Of a DNA stretch of 64,000 nt, positions 10,940-27,546 are shown piece by piece; the stretch's first letter is position 1; every line of letters begins with the position of its first letter. Source of the DNA: Ianthella basta (lineage: Eukaryota; Porifera; Demospongiae; Verongiida; Ianthellidae); NCBI GenBank assembly GCA_964019415.1, contig OZ025875.1, positions 6,161,806 to 6,225,805 on the forward strand, read 5' to 3'. The notes under the pieces are model-generated. The model searched no databases. It was not told the origin of the DNA and worked only from the letters and a program-made list of their open reading frames with translations. The position numbers and the translations under genes are program-made.

Positions 10940-12120
10940 TAAAGAAATACGTATAACGTGCTTGCCTGATTCAGTGAAACAAGTAAACTCCCAGCTCGTT
11001 GTGTATGTGCCAGTATGCTGCAGCTTTCTGTAGTGTGCATTGAACCATAGACTTTAACTATGATTGCATTTCGCATGAACATGCAGTTATAGCCATTGAC
11101 ACCACACACAGTTCCAGTTGTGCGTACCTTGTATTTCTTCACTTACCCACTGGCACACCCACCACTGATGGCAAGCTTTCATACAAGTGCTCCACCACCA
11201 CCACTGACTTCCACATTCACATAATATCATGGTGAGACAAATGGTGATAGGGCATTTGTACACAATCCTAGCCAAAGGCGTGCTAGTGTTAAAGTACACA
11301 ACTGCCAACACTGACTGCTACATACAAATACAGTCAACATCACCAAACACTTACCCAAGTATTATAATAATATTATATGCAACCACCACATGCTACCATC
11401 CCATGGTACCACTTCCAGGACACCATTACCACCATGCACCACCATCTGCGCATGCACACAGTGCAAGTTGAAATCCGTGCATGTAGTACATGTGCCAGTC
11501 CTACTAGGAACAAGACCACCAGTGCAAATTGACAAGGGTATATATCCACCTGAGTGCAGGTAGAGTGTTTGTGCTATATATACACCACCACCACCACCAC
11601 CACCACCACCACACAGTGCAAGTTGCAATCTGCTCATGAAGTATATGCACCAGTGCTTCTATGAACAAGGCCACCAGTGCAAGTTGCCGTGAGTAACCCA
11701 CGGCCCCGAGTTCAAGTAGTGTGTTTGCGCTAGTTGATGGAAGGAAAAACACCACCAGCGCAAGTTGCTGAAGGTCAGGGGGACCGGGCACCAGCATCGA
11801 TTGGGATGCAGTGGGGACACTATGAATGAAAGTACAGTGTTGGTGCTAGCGAATGGCACAAGTTGGAGCAGGATGCAGCAACAGGTATGCAACTTGCACT
11901 TGGGCACTAATGTGAAGCACATGCACTCAGTTGCAGGACTAGTCTACATGCATGCACACATCTATTATGAAAGCATACAAGATGCCCAATACGCAATGCA
12001 TTTACATATAGTTGCTGTAATAGAATGAAAGTAATAAAATTACCAGCTTGAACAAATACCAATATCCCCATATAGGTGGCAAGAGTACAGCATTCCAATA
12101 TAACACTATATATGCATGTC
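10940..12120. repeat. Diverged tandem repeats and (CCA)n tract
   Basis: Irregular repeats carry the word ACCAGTGCAAGTTG (for example 11458-11470, 11516-11531, 11617-11632, 11672-11685 and 11754-11767), at spacings of roughly 60-115 bp. A (CCA)n run lies at about 11583-11612. No gene is recognised. Confidence 0.55.
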
Positions 12121-12125
12121 ATTTA

Positions 12126-15100
12126 TTAGCTGAACAGATGCACCCACAGTCTTTCCACATAGTGGCCTTCTTCAGGGTTAGGGTGATCACTGAGGTAGGA
12201 GATCATCCTCTGATAGAGCTCCTTTGGATGCCTCTGGATCCTCTCCCGAGTCACAGCAAAACAGCCATTTAAGCTAATTATAATATATAGAGGATGTGGT
12301 GACAGGAACACATGCTCATAGAATTCTCCAAATGTGTATTTGGAAGGACGCATCCTACCATCCTTCAAAGACTCTAACCATTTCCCAACATGTTGTATCT
12401 GTCCCCAAAATATTCTTATTTGGCCACTACGGTATACGAGATCCTCTGACAGTGTTCTGTTGACATAGTCTGCAATATTCCTATAGCAGTGGTGGTTGTC
12501 GGTGTGCTCCTTCAAACTTCCTTGCACAAAGACTGTCACATCTGCAAGACGATTGTAATTAGTAATGATGTGATGGAGATACGTGTGACCTTCACGACCA
12601 ACATTTGGTAGCTTCTCCCACTGTTGATACTGGAATCGAGGCTTTGTTTCTTTTCCCTTGTGGTAGATGTGGCAGTGGTGAGCTTGTGGAGCAAGCCAGT
12701 CCAAGTCTTCATCATAGTGTGCAACAACAACTTCGTAATCCAGATCCACCTTAGGAGGTAAATAACACTTAGGCATTCGATTGATGTTCTTCCGTGAGTT
12801 AACATAGTTTGGGTACGGGTAGGTATCCTCTGGTATCCCCCTCATGATCAGGTCTGCTACCTCGACACCTTGCATGAAGGAATGATCTTGATTGCCGACT
12901 TCATAGCGCCAACCGCCAAACCGACCTCGTGAGTACACTCCTTTTGACTCAAGCCATGGCTGTATGGTAGCCAGTAAAGCATCCCTGGTGATGGTTGGAA
13001 CAGGGTACCCGTGGTCCAAACGGTGATGATATTGAGAAACTATCTGGTCCACAGAAATGAAACCGTACCTCACCAATGCATGCACTGTCTGTTCTAGCAG
13101 GTTTTGCTCTGTCCAGTATTCTGGAGACCTAGGGACTTTTGGTTCGGCTGCTTCACACATTAGTGACCAGTAGCTTCCTGGCTTTGGTACATGGTCATCA
13201 GAGTATTGGGAGAATACAGTGACACGGTAAAAGGGAGAGTCACTGTCAGGAAAATAGACCCAAGACTTGTTGGCCAAGAAGTGAGGGGGTTGACCTTTCA
13301 GTCCAATTCCCATAATGTGCGTGTGGGAGTATACAAGTTTGTCAGCAAGCTTTATCATCTGTGATGATGTTGGATCTGCGTTGTTTAGCATTTTCAGAAA
13401 GGAGTCCAGTGGGACAGTGGATATCAGGTAGTCATAGTCAAGTAGGTATATAATATCATTGTTGTTGCCCTTTTCTGTCACTGCCTCCACTTTCAGCTGT
13501 CTCTTATTGACATCAATAATGACCACTTTCTGGTTGAAGTGGAACCATCCCTGAGGGAGTCCCATGGTAATGTTGCCCCACAGACCACCTGTGCCACCAT
13601 ATCTGGGAAAACGAAAGAAACGGTTAGGCCCCCATTTTGAGTCACTAGTTAGATTCCCTCCATTGCTCATAGCTGCAAGCTTTGCTTTGATATTTGTAAT
13701 GTTGGGAACAGCAACCCGCTCTCCTACCCAAACTGCATTCATCTCAACTGGGTCAACTGTCCATACTTTTCTGCTATACTTTCGCATGAATATTTCACAG
13801 AGACCCTCTCCAAAGTTCCAAAGAAGCCATTGGTCAAAGTTGGCCGGTATCTTGCTAGTGGGCACAATCTTCTCCAAGCCACTCAGGCTCCTTTCAAGAT
13901 CCTTCTTGTCCATAACATGGATGTTGTCTTGCACAGGGTAGGGAATGAATCTCCTAATGCCATCTGAGCCTTCCATGAATGCATATGAGTCTCGTGTACG
14001 TTTATTCCAATCAGGTACTGCTTCATCAAGAGCATTGTCAAAGTAGTCATAGTGTGAGAATACCACATGACCTCCGTTGTCCCACAGGAAGCCTTGATTG
14101 TCTCTGTGTGAAGAAGCCAGCCCCCCGGGGATGGCCTGCTGCTCCAGAATTACAACCTCTGTCCAACTGTTCAGTACACCACTCTTGTACAGTCTGTGGG
14201 CAGCACCAAGACCTGTGGGGCCTGCACCAATGATCACAATGCGCTGCTGTTTTGTGTGGTTATAATCTGCAGGGCAATCTCCATCTTCTGCGTGATGTAG
14301 AACTGCAGGGTGTATGCAAAATGAAACAATAAAACTGTTACATATATATGCTATGGACTGTTTAAATAACCATGCAAACAAGCATGCCTTATATATACAG
14401 TGGGATTGCATATATATGTACCAGTTACATTTTCAACGAGTATATATAGATAGCATATTGCTCAATTGTAATGATGTTGCACCCAAGCAACTTAATAGTT
14501 CCTAGCGACATAAAGAGTTTATGCAGAAAAGTGGAGCAATGTAATGATGGTGCGGTGTCGACAGAAAAAGTACTGAAACAAGGAGGATCGAGGAATTATT
14601 ACTCATGCAGTGTGCCATAGCATTACATGGCGCCAGACTAGCGCATTCGGCGCTTACTGTCGGTCATTGCTTTCCATCCCGATCGCCCGACACCAGGCTG
14701 TCCCTGTCATTCGTTGCTACGTGTAGACGGTTCGGATTATCGTACCGTAGGGTACCGTACCGTACCGAACCGTGCCGTATCGTACCGTACCAGCGTAGTG
14801 TAGGTATGCGTGATGTTCACACGTGGTTACCTGATGATTCACTGAATTTGACGCCGATTCCGGCCGGCGCCAGTCCAAAACTGAAAGTACTCGCTAGACT
14901 AGATGCTTTCGTACGAATTCTATCCGAACTTAGCTTAAAATCGGTCTCCCAACTTAAACAGCTCCTGTTAGACGGAACCGAGGAGCAGCCCCATCTTACT
15001 GTCAATCATCAAAAGTGGCTACAATATTATTCAATGTCCATTTGGGGTTCGTATAGCCATAGACAAACGTTTGTCTATGGTATAGCTTTAATAAGTACTC

Positions 15101-15343
15101 GGTGAGAAAGAGGCGAAAACGTAAAGGAAGATTATTGCTTTCGTGCATAGAATACTCCATTCGTGAGGTTCGCACCGAAAGCTTACCTTTTTGATACTGG
15201 CCGGGCCTCAGTCCGAACGGCAGTTGAGCTATCTTCCACACCGGCTCAGGCCGCGCTCGCTTCACAATTCCCAGCTGTAACACAACAAAAGCTAGCACTC
15301 CTATGAAGAGGAGGAAGAAGCGCCTCTTCGCTGTCATACGCAT
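12126..15343 (-). CDS. Signal-anchored FAD flavoprotein fused to DUF3431-like domain, copy 2 (2 exons)
   Basis: Exon 1 is 15187-15343 (157 bp, same length as copy 1; donor AAAG|GTAAGC). Exon 2 is 12126-14302. Both borders are phase 1, and the joined frame encodes 777 residues. The N-terminus MRMTAKRRFFLLFIGVLAF is a signal anchor (about residues 8-27). The Rossmann GAGPTG motif, the GRFGGWRYEVGN segment and the C-terminal DUF3431-like region (YEVVVAHYDEDLDWL, NVGREGHTYLHHII) are all kept. The protein is strongly similar to copy 1, with clustered differences in the last 150 residues. The intron is 884 bp, against 3.66 kb in copy 1, and lacks the nested transposons. The open frame can be read into the intron as far as 14411, but the conserved acceptor and phase argue against that. 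Function is as for copy 1: an unknown oxidoreductase or glycan-related enzyme. Confidence 0.87.
14738..14795. repeat. (TACCG)n-like short tandem repeat
   Basis: A run of near-identical TACCG/ACCGT words in the intron of flavoprotein copy 2. No function is evident. Confidence 0.7.
15057..15080. repeat. Perfect 24-bp palindrome
   Basis: The half-site CCATAGACAAAC is followed directly by its exact reverse complement with no spacer. It lies in intron 1 of flavoprotein copy 2, just downstream of exon 1. Confidence 0.95.
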
Positions 15344-15776
15344 TTCTGGTATACCGCTCTGCCGGCTTCACAGGAGTTCCGACACCCTCACACAATTATA
15401 CACCAATACAAAACCTATTGGAATGGTGCACTCTAATAATGAATAGATTGATTGATATAGCACTGAATCAGCTCTCTCAAAGTAAGGACCTCCATCACAG
15501 TTACAGCTTCACAAGCCAAGTGCATCGAGAAGACCAGAAGACGATCTTCATCTAAATTTTTGTTTCAGCAAAGGGTCAGTAGAGTCAAAGCCTCCAAGTT
15601 GAAGCTGGCTTTGCAAACAAACACTGCACAGTCATCCCAGAGCAACACGGACACATGGAAGTTGTACGTATTACAACCACATGCCGCTGCATACATGTTC
15701 TCTCTACCAAACCCTCTTCCCACACACACACATAGCCACACATGAAGACACACGCACACAGACACACAGACACACA

Positions 15777-15816
<40 letters not shown>

Positions 15817-16780
15817 CACAGACACACACACACACACACACACACATGCACACACACACACATACACACACGCACTTGTGACTGGTAATTAGGACCATTG
15901 TTGGGAATGCACTGGGCTATGTATATATTCACGGCCAATTCTAAATGGATAGTCTCGTTCCCAGCCCACCACTTCCGCAAACAAAATGGCTGCAAAAAAG
16001 GTGGTCTGGTATCTTTGGGCCAATTCGTTGGTTCTCGCTATCCCAAATAATTCTGGCCAATCAGAGTGCCACGTGGTCACGTGCCTACTGAAATCCATGC
16101 GTGAGCCTTGTACAAGAAGCCATATTATTCTGTGTAGGGATGAATCTCAAGGTGTAAGCATTCTTTTTGGAGTACGGATATTCCACAGTTGGAATCAAAT
16201 TCTGTGGAATGTCCATGATCCAAAAGAATGCTTGAGAGTTGACTGTATAAAATGACTGCCATTAAATTAATGAGGTAAACCCACTGCATTCTGGTATAAA
16301 CCAGTCATACAACTCAGATTTGGGGTAATCGAATATACACATGCATCCTCAGTCTTTGCCCTCAGTGTGTATGTGTATCTGATAACCCCCTCATCCTTAT
16401 TATATAACCTAAATAGATACATATCCATCCTTTCAGTGAATGCATCACACACATGTACATATTTACATAGCACACTAGCTATAGACAGATGCCTCAAGCA
16501 GCACTGTGTGTGACGAGATGAAAGAGTCATTCTGGTACTCGCTTCATGTTGTGTTGTTGCTTACCTGTTGTCGTCCTCCCATTAATGCACACTACTCATA
16601 AACATACATAAATCAGTTACACATCGTAACACACACACATGCATACACTGTGGAGTATAGATTATGAGAGTTACATATATATAATAGATACTTACACAGA
16701 CACATGCACTCGGAAAGGCACAAATGCCATACAATTTACTGGTCACAAGAAGAAGTTAGTTTGACATAATGCTTCCTTAG
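15344..16780. other. Intergenic: (CA)n tract, foldback pieces
   Basis: No gene seen. It contains a (CA)n-rich tract (15721-15871) and the element end GTCTCGTTCCCAGCCCACCA (about 15952-15971), which belongs to the TAGTCTCG foldback family seen at 48373-48460. An imperfect foldback of about 90 bp lies at 16146-16236 (GTAAGCATTCTTTTTGG against CCAAAAGAATGCTT). Confidence 0.5.
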
Positions 16781-18670
16781 CTAACTCTTCTCTGGTGGCT
16801 CCTGAACAAGCTTCTCCAGAGCTTGTGTAACCTGCTCACTGGACAAAGAGTGCAGGTCTACTTTCTTTTCCACCCCATAATCTGAAAACACAAAGACAGA
16901 CCATTACTGAAGGAGAGTCCCCTCTAAGTTAGTCCAATTCAAGTAGTGAATGAAACCAAGACAAATGACAGCAACACTTTGCCACACAGCCATGTCTACA
17001 CTGCACAGGTAATGATTACAGAACTGGGAGAATCACAGAACTACACTAGACATAGGATGACTGCAGAGTCAGCATGTGGAAGAAATCATCAGCATCATCA
17101 CAGCACGCATCTGATTGAGGGGACTGTGATCCAGAGACTGACAGGTGAATGTGTCTAATTGTAGACATGATGATTAGATGCAATGATTAGACACAATTTC
17201 TTCCGCACAAAGCTACACCTTACAGTGAGTGGAGAGACAGGAGACAGTTTAAATGTGCAGGATGAGAAAGAAGAGAGTGATATAGATGGCTACATCAAAT
17301 GAACACAATCATCTAATACTCAAATAGACTACGTACATTCAAATGCAGTATAAGAGGTGACATTAGCAGGAAACACATACCCCCGACCGGATGGTTGCAA
17401 TCGATTATCCATTATAGATCTAGTGACATCATTTTGTTGATACTCTTTAGTACACCCAATTCTGTTGGTGGATGGTGTATGGGAGATCCAGACACCACTT
17501 GGTCACCATTAAACTATTACATGTGTAGCTGTATTACAAAGCATGACAACTTACGTACCATAGCGTGCAAATATCACCGGTCGGACTCCACTGCATTCCC
17601 TGATGAGAATGGGCAGCTTTGGGTTGGACTTCTTCAGATCAACATAGTTGCCTTCAATAAACTCTCTAAGATGAGAATTTGCATTACGAAGCAACAATTA
17701 CCACACTGAATAAAGGCAGGCCATTGAATACAATAATTTGCATACAAATTTGCGAGGGCCCATCATTTTATGAATGTTGCACAATATAGGCATTTCTTTC
17801 AATATTAACACGAAATTCTCCCAATTGCTTAAAGCACTATGCATAAATACAGGAGGTTACTGGGTAGGCAGAGTATAGAGACATTTCTCTCATGCAGAAT
17901 TCGATCAAGGGTTACTTTAAGACTGCAGACACCTTTTATTAAGGGCTTACTGCCATCATTTTAGTAAGCACTCCAGTATTTGGGCAGTCCGAGAAGAATT
18001 TGACAATGATATGAATGACACAAGATATGAATGAAGCAATGATACCTCTGAACTATTCACCATGTTCCCATAAAGTGATGTCTGAACCCAATACATGTAT
18101 CAAAACATGAAATGGAGTCATTATGGAATTTTCACTAACAGAAGGGCTTCACAAAACTAAATTGTGGAATCAACATGTAAGGGGAAATTGCAAAGTATTG
18201 GTCCGCAAATTTTGTACACATACCTACAGTACATAGACTATATGAGTGATAGCTATAGACAAATGCAAGTGAAACAGTGCCCAAGGAATCAGTACTAGCG
18301 CTGTCTTGCAGTCCCTGTTTGAAGAGATGTTTGTGGTGAATGTGGCACTTACTCAACTAATACTGCTATCTACACTAGCGACAGCTAGATGTGGCAGCAC
18401 ACACCATGACCGCCCGACAACAACCCCAATTACAGCAATATTTGGCCTTTGGACCAACGGATGCAGGCTATATATAGAACACATGGTGCACAAACGCTGT
18501 AAGAACCTGAGTAATGGCACCTGATGGAATCATAATTAGTAGTAACATTTCCAGGAATGGATCATAAAACAAGGCACGAACCTTACTCCCTGGCTAGCTG
18601 GAGAAGTCTGGCACAAATGAATCCGAATTTCTTTAATGTTCTTGGAAAGAGCATGTCGCCAAGCCGCCAT
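16781..18670 (-). CDS. NDUFA2: NDUFA2 (complex I B8 subunit), 3 exons
   Basis: Exons are 18582-18670, 17559-17665 and 16781-16881, with donors AAG|GTTCG and ATG|GTACG, acceptors CATCTTAG and TTTTCAG, and phases 2 and 1. Joined they give 98 residues, against about 99 in mammals. Recognisable family blocks are [42 protein letters not shown] and [13 protein letters not shown]. The protein is a thioredoxin-fold accessory subunit of mitochondrial NADH:ubiquinone oxidoreductase. The CQTSP cysteine is kept, and the second cysteine lies in RECSG. These small exons were located by matching family motifs on the minus strand. The gene is head-to-head with the ZDHHC17-like gene and upstream, in the same orientation, of flavoprotein copy 2. 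A broken duplicate lies at 7341-10235. Confidence 0.93.
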
Positions 18671-18765
18671 TTTCGTCCGTGGCGTCACAATCATGTGGCC
18701 ACCACGTGATCATTCCTTTGCATGTCTGGGCGGCGTGTATCAGTTTGCCCTGATATTGCCTGAGA
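18671..18765. promoter_or_regulatory. 95-bp bidirectional promoter NDUFA2 / ZDHHC17-like
   Basis: This is the whole space between two divergent start codons. It contains GGCGTCAC (CRE/ATF half-site) and CACGTGATC (E-box). The NDUFA2 start codon sits in AAAATGGCGGC, a YY1-type start-codon element. There is no TATA box. That architecture is usual for housekeeping bidirectional promoters. Transcription start sites are not known. Confidence 0.7.
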
Positions 18766-22990
<4,225 letters not shown>

Positions 22991-24000
22991 TGAAGTGACG
23001 AAAGTGGAGAAAGAAGGAATTGTGCTAGGGAACATTTGCGTTGAGTAGTGGAAGGACTAGCGTTTGCATCTCTTATCATTCGTTTTATTCATGCACAGCT
23101 GCTTCTTACAGTATTGTAACATGGCCATGGTATTTACATTGTGTTGTGTACTGAGCATGATTTCATAGAATGCACATATTATAATGTAGTTATACAATGG
23201 ACGCACTCAAATGCACGTGTGGTTGTGACGTTTACTGGCATAGACACCATGTGATAGTGCATTATACATGTACACACTATTTGCACAAGCAAATTAAATT
23301 TAACTGTGAAAGGCAATTTGTGGGAGAATACTTGAATTTGAGTGCACGTGCTTTCAAGTACATTGATATTATGGAGGCTCGTTGCTACGGTTTTCAAATG
23401 ATCAGTAGTGATAACGAGCAATCACGTAGCAGACAGATGGAATAATATTGCAAAAATGTGCGACGTTTCAACCACGAAGGTCTTCGTCAGGTACAAAACT
23501 AAAATAGACAAGCAAGAATTGAACCCAGGACCAGCGCATGCAGTAGTAGTTCAGGACTAAATGTGCAAGTACAGTGTTTACGCCATTGGATGGTAGAAAA
23601 GGTTAGCAGGTAGCAGGGTTACGGGTGGTCATATACAGAGGATGCTATATGCTATGGCTCATAGCCACAAAATGAACATGCTCTGTACAAAAGAAAAAGT
23701 GATGATTGATACGTATTCCTACACAGCTTGTAGGCGAATACGTAGTTTGTGGGCAATACGTAGCAGATTATTCAACAACTGAATGCAGGACGTTTCGGCC
23801 CGAAGGCCTTCGTCAGCTGTGTACAAAACTGAGAATGTACAGTGTGAGACTGGTTTATATAGCTATGGGTAACTGTGTGTGACCAATCAAACCTACACAG
23901 CTTGATTGATTGACTGAGCACATGTACATAATTACATACCAAAATGCTGACAATATGAAATTATACCAGATGTACAAAACTAACATTATACATGTCACAT
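22991..24000. other. Intergenic with repeated GACGTTTC..CTTCGTCAG words
   Basis: No gene seen. Two related words occur, CGACGTTTCAACCACGAAGG followed by TCTTCGTCAGGTACAAAACT (23460-23500) and a more palindromic version with CGGCCCGAAGGCC (23788-23828). They look like parts of a dispersed repeat. The end overlaps the 3' flank of caspase gene A, a sequence shared by every caspase copy. Confidence 0.5.
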
Positions 24001-26710
24001 TCACATGGGGGGGTTCTGCAGCTTCAACTTCAACAGTGCCTTTTCTGCAGCGTCTTGTTCAGCCTTTTTCTTGTTGGGTTGTTCACTTCCAGTTACCACT
24101 CCCAACCCATGAACCAAAACTGTAGACCGAAACCCATTCGTAGGGGAAGTGTTGTAGCGCGGGCTGGCCCAATAATTTTGTTCACAGAGCTCCTTCAATT
24201 GCGTTTTGGGGTTTTTCCCCAGCTGTGGTTGTCCCTGGTAAGAGATGTTAGTGGGCGGAGTGCCAGTACTTTGAGGAATCCCCTGGTAATTAGTGTGTGG
24301 GGGCAGAGGACCACTCTGGGATGTGGATGGATAAGCATACTGGGGAGATTCCTGGTAATCATGTGGGAGTGAAGTGGGAGTGGTCCCTGAGCGAGCCCTC
24401 ACAGAAATAGTTTGCAATGCCGCACCGCCCAACGGAGAAGAACCAAGGTGGCTTAGCGCTGGTTCCATCCAAGACTGCTCTCTGTTGTGTGTGACGAAGC
24501 TAGCACCCGTCATAGGAGCAAAAGCAAGAGATTGAAGAAATGCCGGGTTCTGATTGAGCAGGTCTTGACATGCCTCCTCCTCAGCAATGTCTTTTGATGT
24601 GTGATAACGACTCTTGCCTTTGCACGGCCTACCACAGTGAACAAACTCAACCTCACAGCAATACCGCAACCCCAGCACTGAGGGCTCTTCAGTAAAGTTT
24701 CGCTTCAGTGTCTCTCCAGCACGCTCAGCAATTAGCCGTGCAGCCTCCCTGGCAGTGCAGTGAGTCTGGTAGTGGGGTACAGATGGTGTGGAGGTGGGGC
24801 GGAGTGGACTGGGCATGCCACCAGATGGGTATGGAGTGGGCGTGGCACCAGTGTAAGAAGTAGGTGTGGCACCATACACGTAAGACACGTGTGTGGCACC
24901 TGGCATGTACACAGTGGCCATTGGACCATCTACACGCAGAGTGGGTGTGGCACTAGACGTGTAAGAAGTGGGAGTGGCGGCAATACTATGTGGGGCAGCA
25001 TGGGGAGAGGCCAAGGATGCAGTCACTGCAGAAACAAGAAAAACATTGTCCACTACAACTATTACCACAAGAGACATACGTACACTGCTAATAAGCTGGG
25101 CGGTATTGAAATTTTCATACAGGTATACGGAATGCCAAAAATACCACACAGTATAATAGTCTGTATAATTATAGTCTGCTCTTGTATAGGAAGGATGTGA
25201 CACTTTTCCTGAAATCCATTAGCTGGCTTAACCTACCGCAATAAAACAGTATATAAGGGACATGCTGGCCATAGGGGATTAGTGGTCAGGTGCTTGAGAC
25301 ATTAGGTGCCAACTCATGTCACCCCGACCAGGTAAGAGCAACAGATTTTCAGTGGCAGCACCATCAAATGTCCAGCATCATTGGTAGGAAGTCAAAAAAG
25401 CTAAACCAGTACTGCCACCATACCATGATATGCAGTAATACTGGTATACCACCCAGTTTTAATTGCTAACACTGGACTAATAGTGACCCATAGGAACCAT
25501 TGATGGACAGTGTTTGTGCAAGTAGACAAGTGTGCTTAGGGTGGACATGCCGTGGACGACCTGTAACAAATAGAGATGAGTGTATCTATTAGATTCGTGT
25601 AGCTAATCCGCCATTTTGCAGGGCAGAGTTGGAGCAAAATGGTGGTCTGGCTAAGTGAGACTATGCACCTACTGTGTGTACTGTTAAGTGAATGCACCTA
25701 CCTGGTGATCCAGAAATATGAGATTGGTGAGACATTGGTTGCAGTTGCTGGGTCACATGCATGCTGCCTGCCGACAAAATCTGTTGTTGGGAGACCTGCC
25801 CAGCTGCAGTCAGCACCCCTTCCCCACCCGATACTGCTCCTGGGTGATGCAGAGTGGAAGGAGAGAGTTCACCACCTGGGAGTGATGGTACGCCACACTG
25901 GATGGGGGTCGCCTTGCTCCTCCGTGGAGCTGGCACTGGCCGTGGCAGAAACTCCCTTGCCTCTTTCAAGGGCTTTAGCATACGTCGCAGTGTTGCTACC
26001 TTCTGTGGTATTTGAAACTTGACATTTTCTTTGCTATATTTCTTACTCTCCTCTACCATTCTCGTGGTCACAATGGTGATAATGTTCTCCAAAGATTCTT
26101 CTATGTTTGCATCCTTCCGAAGCTCCTGATTGAGGAAGCAAGAAAACAGACCTCGGGGGTTGCCTTTAAATTTTAACTCATATGCCTGATACTGAGGAAG
26201 GGTGGAGTAAGCAATGAGCATGTTCCCTTCACTAGGTACTAGCTTTTCCAAAGCGATCTCTCCTCCTCTAGGCGTCAATACTCCCCTGTCTTCGTTTACG
26301 CCACGACATGCATCAATGAAAAACAGCTTCACCAGGCGCGCCAAATGCCGGTTTTCTGCACTGCTTTGAAACCGATTGAAGATCTCCTCAAGTCTCACTT
26401 TCACACCATCCTGGCCAACAATCACTCCTTCATCGCCATGCCCACAGAATACAAACGCGATACAAGCCTCCTCGCGTCCAAATGGGCAGTCTCTTGCCTC
26501 GGAGATCAGATCATCTATAGCACGACGGATACCATTCCCCTTGAGGTTGCAACGCACCACCACCTTGTACTTGAGGTACTCTACGAAAGTTTCGTTGTAA
26601 TCATTGGAGTCTGCAAGTGTTCCGGGCAGGTGCGTTCGTCCCGTGGATGCAGCGTTATCTTTGTAATCGTTGGCAATCACTAACGCCAACCCAAGACACT
26701 CGGAAGCCAT
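24001..26710 (-). CDS. Caspase-dsRBD fusion protease, copy A (2 exons)
   Basis: Exon 1 is 25702-26710 (ATG at 26710; donor CCAG|GTAGGT). Exon 2 is 24001-25025 (acceptor TTTCTGCAG; stop TGA). The splice is phase 1 and the product is 677 residues. Residues 1-240 form a C14 caspase-like domain with no prodomain: catalytic His91 in FVFCGHGDEG and Cys135 in FFIDACRG, with a p10-like AYSTLPQYQAYE. A proline-rich region follows, then about 340-425 a linker of ATPTSYT-type repeats. dsRBD1 lies at about 425-500 (EVEFVHCGRPCKGKSRYHTSK) and dsRBD2 at about 605-675 (TQLKELCEQ, then KKKAEQDAAEKALLKLKL). The known roles are protein cleavage after acidic residues (caspases) and dsRNA binding (dsRBD). Activation by dsRNA is inferred. 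The open frame upstream of 25025 is intron. Confidence 0.9.
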
Positions 26711-27546
26711 TTTGGGGAAACTTACCCTTACGTCATCGTTTCCTCACCGCGGGACCAGAGGAGGTTGGCCACGATTCTGATTGCGCAACCCATTCATGAC
26801 GTCACCGCGTAAGAATAATACTACACGTATGTTGCACGATGGCTGCAAGCTACCAGGAAAGGAGTAAGTTGGCAGTTTCTTGCGCGTCATTCCTGCAGAA
26901 GGGGTGATCAGTTTTGCATACCTTCTTCGTGCTTCCTGCTATCTTCGCTTGCACGTGAAGAAGCTCCCTTTTTCTCCGCCATCTACCGCCTCAGCGACAT
27001 AGGGGTAGGGGAGGGGTAGAATCAATTTTAGATTTTGCTTCAGCAGCGCTTTCGATTGGTGTGCAATGTAAGCGGATACCTGCAAGCTCGAGCGAGAAAG
27101 CGAGGGTCACCCTACAGTACAGAATATTTACAGTGTGTATGTGTATAAATTCCCTACGCGCGTGCTTCCCGGACACAGTCACGTGATACGTGGCCACCCT
27201 CCTCTGCCGCCTGGTCCTTTCACCACATATAATATGGACGTGCAGTCGTTTTACATTATACAATATGAATGTGCGTATGTTAGCATGTACACAGAATTTC
27301 AAGAGCGTGACACACGTGTATATATAACACAGCAGGGTTACGGGTGATCATATACAAAAGACATGCTATAGCTGATAGCCACAAAGTTGAACATGCTCTG
27401 TACAGAAGAAAAAAATGATGATTGATATTCCTATATACACAGCTTGATTGATTGACTAAGCACACACACATAATAACATACCAGAATGCTGACATTATGA
27501 AATATATTCTACAAGATGTACAAAACTAACAACATTATTGTCATAT
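26711..27546. other. Intergenic; promoter of caspase A
   Basis: The first ~50 bp next to the caspase A start hold the shared upstream block: GGGGAAACTTACCC, then TTACGTCA, then GTTTCCTC. No gene was seen in the remainder. From about 27320 it becomes the 3' flank shared by caspase copies. Confidence 0.5.

Noticed and set aside
14303..14411. N-terminal extension of flavoprotein copy 2 up to 14411.
   Set aside because: It is intron read-through. The acceptor CCCTGCAG and splice phase are the same as in copy 1, and the real exon 1 is at 15187-15343.
25026..25203. Separate dsRBD-only genes starting upstream of exon 2 (for example at 25203, 30795 or 36747).
   Set aside because: The open frames run through a conserved TTTCTGCAG acceptor into intron sequence. 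The phase 1 donor of the caspase exon fits exactly, so caspase and dsRBD are one gene.
26345..26683. Plus-strand open frames antisense to the caspase exons, repeated in every copy.
   Set aside because: They are shadows that recur because the coding strand is duplicated. The His/Cys motifs and splice signals are on the minus strand.
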